This document shows positions 60,893 to 64,000 of a DNA stretch of 64,000 nt, in pieces (position 1 is the first letter of the stretch; the number at the start of each line of letters is the position of its first letter). Under the pieces are notes generated by a model that made no database searches, was not told where the DNA came from, and was given only the letters and a program-made list of their open reading frames with translations. The stretch is taken from contig NZ_JBHULM010000009.1 of assembly GCF_042684485.1 (NCBI RefSeq), positions 156,611 through 220,610 of the forward strand, given 5' to 3'. The DNA is from Oceanihabitans gracilariae. GTDB taxonomy: Bacteria; Bacteroidota; Bacteroidia; Flavobacteriales; Flavobacteriaceae. Position numbers and translations under genes: made by a program.

Positions 60893-61090
60893 TTACTTTA
60901 AACGTAACATTACTTTAACATTGTTCTCGTCAGCCTTATGTACTAATGTATCATGGGTTAACGCTAGCTTACGCTTTTTAGTTTTCTTTGTTAAGATATG
61001 ACTTTTAAACGCGTGCTTTCTTTTAATTTTACCAGTACCTGTAAGCTTGAAACGCTTTTTGGCACTTGATTTTGTTTTCATTTTAGGCAT
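60893..61090 (-). CDS. rpmI: 50S ribosomal protein L35
   Basis: This 65-aa basic protein reads [42 protein letters not shown]-like, the standard L35 sequence. It lies 58 bases after infC and 97 bases before rplT. Confidence 0.98.
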   Translation of the reverse strand: [65 protein letters not shown]

Positions 61091-61148
61091 CTTATTCCTA
61101 GGTTTAATTATTTCGCTTATTATTTTTATGCTAAACTCGTTTTAGCAT

Positions 61149-61703
61149 TTATTTTCCTTTTTTAGGAGCAATAAACATGGTCATACGTTTACCCTCTAAT
61201 CTTGGCATTTGTTCTACTTTACCAAACTCTTCTAAATCTTGAGCAAGTTTTAATAGTAATATTTGACCTTGCTCTTTAAAGATGATAGAACGTCCTTTAA
61301 AGAATACAAATGCTTTTAACTTAGCTCCTTCTTTTAAAAACTTTTCGGCATGCTTCTTCTTAAATTCATAATCATGGTCATCTGTTTGTGGACCAAATCT
61401 TATTTCTTTAATAATAACTTTAGTAGCCTTAGATTTTAATGCTTTGTCTCGTTTCTTTTGTTCATAAAGAAACTTTTTATAGTCCATAACTTTACACACA
61501 GGTGGTATGGCCTTAGGTGAGATTTCAACAAGATCTAAACCTTGTTCGTCTGCTATTGCTAAAGCTTGCTTTGTTTTATATACACCTACTTCAATATTAT
61601 CTCCTACTAGTCGAACTTCTTCGACTCTAATTTTAGAGTTAATTCTGTGTTGGTCCTCTTTTATTACTCTAGGCGAGGATGATCTTCTTCTACGTATTGC
61701 TAT
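61149..61703 (-). CDS. infC: Translation initiation factor IF-3, ATA start codon
   Basis: Reading upstream of the first GTG (61499) in frame gives the complete IF-3 N-terminal domain (IRRRRSSSPRVIKED, then RINSKIRVEEVRLVGDN and QALAIADEQGLDLVEISPKAIPPVCKV). It continues into the C-terminal domain (KKFLYEQKKRDKALKSKA...). The frame is closed by a TAA about six codons before this start. No ATG, GTG or TTG exists between that stop and the conserved start; the natural first codon is ATA at 61701-61703, in the position of Met in MAIRRR. Length is then 184 aa, as expected. IF-3 itself disfavours AUA/AUU starts, so the start is probably autoregulatory as in E. coli infC (AUU). Confidence 0.88.
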   Translation of the reverse strand: MAIRRRRSSSPRVIKEDQHRINSKIRVEEVRLVGDNIEVGVYKTKQALAIADEQGLDLVEISPKAIPPVCKVMDYKKFLYEQKKRDKALKSKATKVIIKEIRFGPQTDDHDYEFKKKHAEKFLKEGAKLKAFVFFKGRSIIFKEQGQILLLKLAQDLEEFGKVEQMPRLEGKRMTMFIAPKKGK

Positions 61704-61733
61704 GACTTCTGTATTTTAGTTAAACTTATTATT

Positions 61734-63668
61734 TTAAAATTGTTTTAATGTCTTGTTTACTTCTGTTTCAACAATTTCTGAGAATGCTTCTACACTAATC
61801 ATGCCTAAGTCTTCTCCTCCATGTTTTCTTACAGAAACTTTACCTTCTTGCTCTTCATTTTCACCAACAATAATCATATAAGGAATTTTTTTCATCTCTG
61901 CATCCCTTATTTTCTTCCCCATCGTTTCATTTCTATTGTCAACTAAAGCGCGAATTTCGTTATTTTCTAGCAAATTTAAAACTTTTTTCGCGTATTTTTC
62001 ATATTTCTCACTAATTGATAGCACAATAACTTGATCTGGCATCAACCAAAGCGGGAAATTTCCAGCTGTATGCTCTAATAAAATAGCAATAAAACGTTCC
62101 ATACTTCCAAAAGGAGCTCTGTGAATCATTACTGGTTTATGAAGCTCATTGTCACTACCTTTATAAGATAATTCAAAACGCTCTGGTAAGTTATAATCTA
62201 CTTGAATAGTACCTAGTTGCCATTGTCTACCAAGAGCATCTTTTACCATAAAGTCTAACTTAGGACCATAAAAAGCAGCTTCACCAGTTTCTACAACATA
62301 GTTTAAACCTTTATCTATGGCTGCGTTTAATATAGCCTTTTCTGCTTTCTCCCAGTTTTCATCACTTCCTATATATTTTTCAGGATTCTCAGGATCTCTT
62401 AAAGATACCTGTGCTGTAAAATCTTCAAAACCTAAAGATCCAAAGACATATAATACTAAATCTATTACATCTTTAAATTCTTTATCTAATTGATCTGGTG
62501 TACAAAATATATGTGCATCATCTTGAGTAAATCCTCTTACTCTTGTTAAACCATGCAATTCACCACTTTGCTCATATCTATATACGGTGCCAAATTCTGC
62601 AAAACGTTTCGGTAAATCTTTATAAGACCATTGACCACTGTTATAAATCTCACAGTGATGAGGACAGTTCATTGGTTTTAATAAAAATTCTTCACCTTCT
62701 TTAGGTGTAGTTATTGGCTGAAAACTGTCTTCTCCATATTTAGCATAATGACCAGAAGTCATGTAAAGTTCTTTCTGTCCAATATGTGGTGTAACCACCA
62801 TTTCATAACCAGCTTTCTTTTGCGCTTTTTTCAAGAAATTTTCTAAACGTTCTCTTAGTGCTGCTCCTTTTGGCAACCATAAAGGTAAACCTTGACCAAC
62901 TCTTTGAGAAAAAGTAAATAATTCTAATTCTTTACCTAGTTTTCTATGGTCTCTTTTTTTAGCTTCTTCTAATAACTCTAAATATGCAGTAAGCTCTTTT
63001 TGTTTAGGAAAAGAAGTACCATATATACGTGTAAGTTGTTTGTTCTTTTCATCTCCTCTCCAATATGCTCCTGCAACAGATAATATTTTTACAGCTTTTA
63101 TAATACCTGTGTTAGGTATATGTCCTCCACGACATAAATCGGTAAAGGTGTCATGATCACAAAAAGTAATAGTACCATCTTCTAGATTTTCTATTAATTC
63201 TGTTTTGTATTCATTGTCCTTATATAAAGATAGTGCTTCTGCTTTTGTTGCGCTGCGCATTTTAAACTCATGTTTACCACGAGCAATTTCTATCATTTTA
63301 TTTTCAATAGATTTAAAATCTTTGTCAGAAACAGTATGTTCACCAAAATCTACATCATAATAATACCCGTTTTCAATAGCAGGACCAATGGTAAGTTTAA
63401 TTCCAGGGTAAAGCGCTTCTAAAGCTTGTGCTAATACATGCGCACTAGAATGCCAAAATGCGGTTTTACCTTCATCGTTATTCCAGGTATATAAAATTAA
63501 AGACCCATCCGTGGTTAACTTCGTTGAAGTTTCAATAGTTGTTCCGTTAAAACTAGCCGAAATAACATTTCTAGCTAAACCTTCGCTAATACTTTTAGCA
63601 ACATCCATTGGAGTAGTGTTTTCTTCAAACGCTTTTACACTCCCATCTGGCAAAGTAATCTGTATCAT
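61734..63668 (-). CDS. thrS: Threonine-tRNA ligase
   Basis: This 644-aa class II synthetase has an N-terminal TGS domain (MIQITLPDGSVKAFEENTTPMDVAKSI), an editing domain with HSSAHVLAQALE and CDHDTFTDLCRGGHIPNTG, and a catalytic core with motif 2 (FGTVYRYEQSGELHGLTRVRGFTQDDAHIF) and motif 3 (HRAPFGSMERFIAILLEH). An anticodon-binding domain closes it. It charges tRNA-Thr and is the first gene of the thrS-infC-rpmI-rplT operon. A complete promoter (TTG 63720-63722, TATATTTG 63692-63699) lies 24 bases upstream, with a short leader and no T-box. Confidence 0.97.
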   Translation of the reverse strand: MIQITLPDGSVKAFEENTTPMDVAKSISEGLARNVISASFNGTTIETSTKLTTDGSLILYTWNNDEGKTAFWHSSAHVLAQALEALYPGIKLTIGPAIENGYYYDVDFGEHTVSDKDFKSIENKMIEIARGKHEFKMRSATKAEALSLYKDNEYKTELIENLEDGTITFCDHDTFTDLCRGGHIPNTGIIKAVKILSVAGAYWRGDEKNKQLTRIYGTSFPKQKELTAYLELLEEAKKRDHRKLGKELELFTFSQRVGQGLPLWLPKGAALRERLENFLKKAQKKAGYEMVVTPHIGQKELYMTSGHYAKYGEDSFQPITTPKEGEEFLLKPMNCPHHCEIYNSGQWSYKDLPKRFAEFGTVYRYEQSGELHGLTRVRGFTQDDAHIFCTPDQLDKEFKDVIDLVLYVFGSLGFEDFTAQVSLRDPENPEKYIGSDENWEKAEKAILNAAIDKGLNYVVETGEAAFYGPKLDFMVKDALGRQWQLGTIQVDYNLPERFELSYKGSDNELHKPVMIHRAPFGSMERFIAILLEHTAGNFPLWLMPDQVIVLSISEKYEKYAKKVLNLLENNEIRALVDNRNETMGKKIRDAEMKKIPYMIIVGENEEQEGKVSVRKHGGEDLGMISVEAFSEIVETEVNKTLKQF

Positions 63669-63691
63669 TCTTTAATATTAATTATAAGGGA

Positions 63692-63722
63692 CAAATATAA
63701 TAGTATAAAAATTCACTCACAA
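63692..63722 (-). promoter_or_regulatory. Complete Bacteroidota promoter of the thrS operon
   Basis: On the minus strand, TTG at 63720-63722, a 20-base spacer and TATATTTG at 63692-63699. Confidence 0.8.
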
Positions 63723-63922
63723 TATATATATAGGTATAAATTCATAAATAAAATAAACAAACAGATTCTATATAAGTATAATGTCAATTAGCATTTAGTA
63801 TAATAAGATAATAGGGGAGATGCTAATATTTTAAAAGTATACCTATATAATAAGACTATATATAAACCAGATTGTTCGCTTTGGAGTAGTTTGGAACTTC
63901 TTTTTATAAAACTAATGGCGTT

Positions 63923-63952
63923 ACCTTACTTTACAAAAGGGTAAAGTAAGGT
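63923..63952. repeat. Perfect 12-bp hairpin near the right edge
   Basis: ACCTTACTTTAC at 63923-63934 and its exact reverse complement at 63941-63952 flank the 6-base loop AAAAGG. The downstream text GTCAGGCTATCCGCTATATC resembles intergenic repetitive sequence I recall from Bacteroidota, but I cannot verify it. No gene is visible from 63669 to the window end other than the thrS promoter. Confidence 0.65.
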
Positions 63953-64000
63953 CAGGCTATCCGCTATATCTTTTTGTAGTCATTTTTAAGTTAAACGGCT

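Noticed and set aside
61507..61719. 70-codon plus-strand open frame
   Set aside because: Antisense to the N-terminal part of infC, which is clearly coding once the ATA start is allowed.

Overview
The window is a chromosomal segment of a member of the Bacteroidota, most probably a Flavobacteriaceae species. It is AT-rich, and many start sites lie behind the Bacteroidota promoter (a TTG about 19-21 bases upstream of TAnnTTTG) rather than behind a strong Shine-Dalgarno. The gene families also fit: PorV2-like outer-membrane protein, Lnb-type DUF4105 protein, paired AcnB/AcnA, Bacteroidota-type parvulin operon, and a KdsD-TatC-AhpD-like-LptB cluster. No phage, insertion sequence, CRISPR array or rRNA is visible. 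Three tRNA genes are present.

Layout. 1-6.7 kb: right end of a surface-polysaccharide locus (two GT4 glycosyltransferases, an O-antigen ligase/polymerase-like protein and an initiating polyprenyl-phosphate sugar transferase), interrupted by a regulatory-looking intergenic block, a 70-aa minus-strand gene and a 249-aa protein of unknown function. 6.8-14.4 kb: envelope genes (DUF4105, PorV2-like, PssA, DUF808, LptB, TatC, KdsD), with palindromic REP-like repeats at 11.1-11.3 kb. 14.6-28 kb: RecQ, a cyclophilin-FKBP fusion, a bacillithiol-transferase-like DinB protein, cupin, divergent OxyR/Dps, DUF2141, a TRIC-like channel, cyclophilin, Nudix, acyltransferase, an ECF sigma factor with a putative membrane partner, and NADH dehydrogenase 2. 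28.2-33.4 kb: operon of three SurA/PpiC-type isomerases plus MoxR ATPase. 33.7-41.4 kb: aconitases B and A, a Crp-like regulator, and a lipoprotein with two spondin_N-like halves. 41.5-50.4 kb: TlpA, tRNA-Leu and two tRNA-Lys, AroK, phosphoribosyltransferase, Hsp15-like protein, FKBP lipoprotein, outer-membrane barrel, Tgt, LptF/G permease, DMT transporter, AccA. 50.6-59.6 kb: DnaB, AI-2E family permease, class IV PLP enzyme with a sulfotransferase-like partner, exported asparagine-synthetase-B-like protein, TPR histidine kinase with LytTR regulator, EF-hand protein and YjbQ. 59.5-63.7 kb (minus): HAD phosphatase and the thrS-infC-rpmI-rplT operon.

How the genes work together. Most of the window is housekeeping, with a strong envelope theme: polysaccharide assembly, LPS transport (LptB, LptF/G, KdsD), phospholipid and fatty-acid synthesis (PssA, PlsC-like, AccA), periplasmic folding (six isomerase proteins) and oxidative stress (OxyR with both redox cysteines, Dps).

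Most interesting points. (1) A class IV aminotransferase-like protein overlaps a sulfotransferase-like gene; as I recall, the same two domains are fused in plant proteins. Here the enzyme has Thr in place of the Glu that normally contacts PLP N1. (2) A tRNA-guanine transglycosylase has lost all three zinc cysteines. (3) infC appears to start at ATA. (4) Four different heptanucleotide tandem arrays all sit just after stop codons. (5) An uncharacterised 249-aa protein lies behind a perfect 12-bp inverted repeat.
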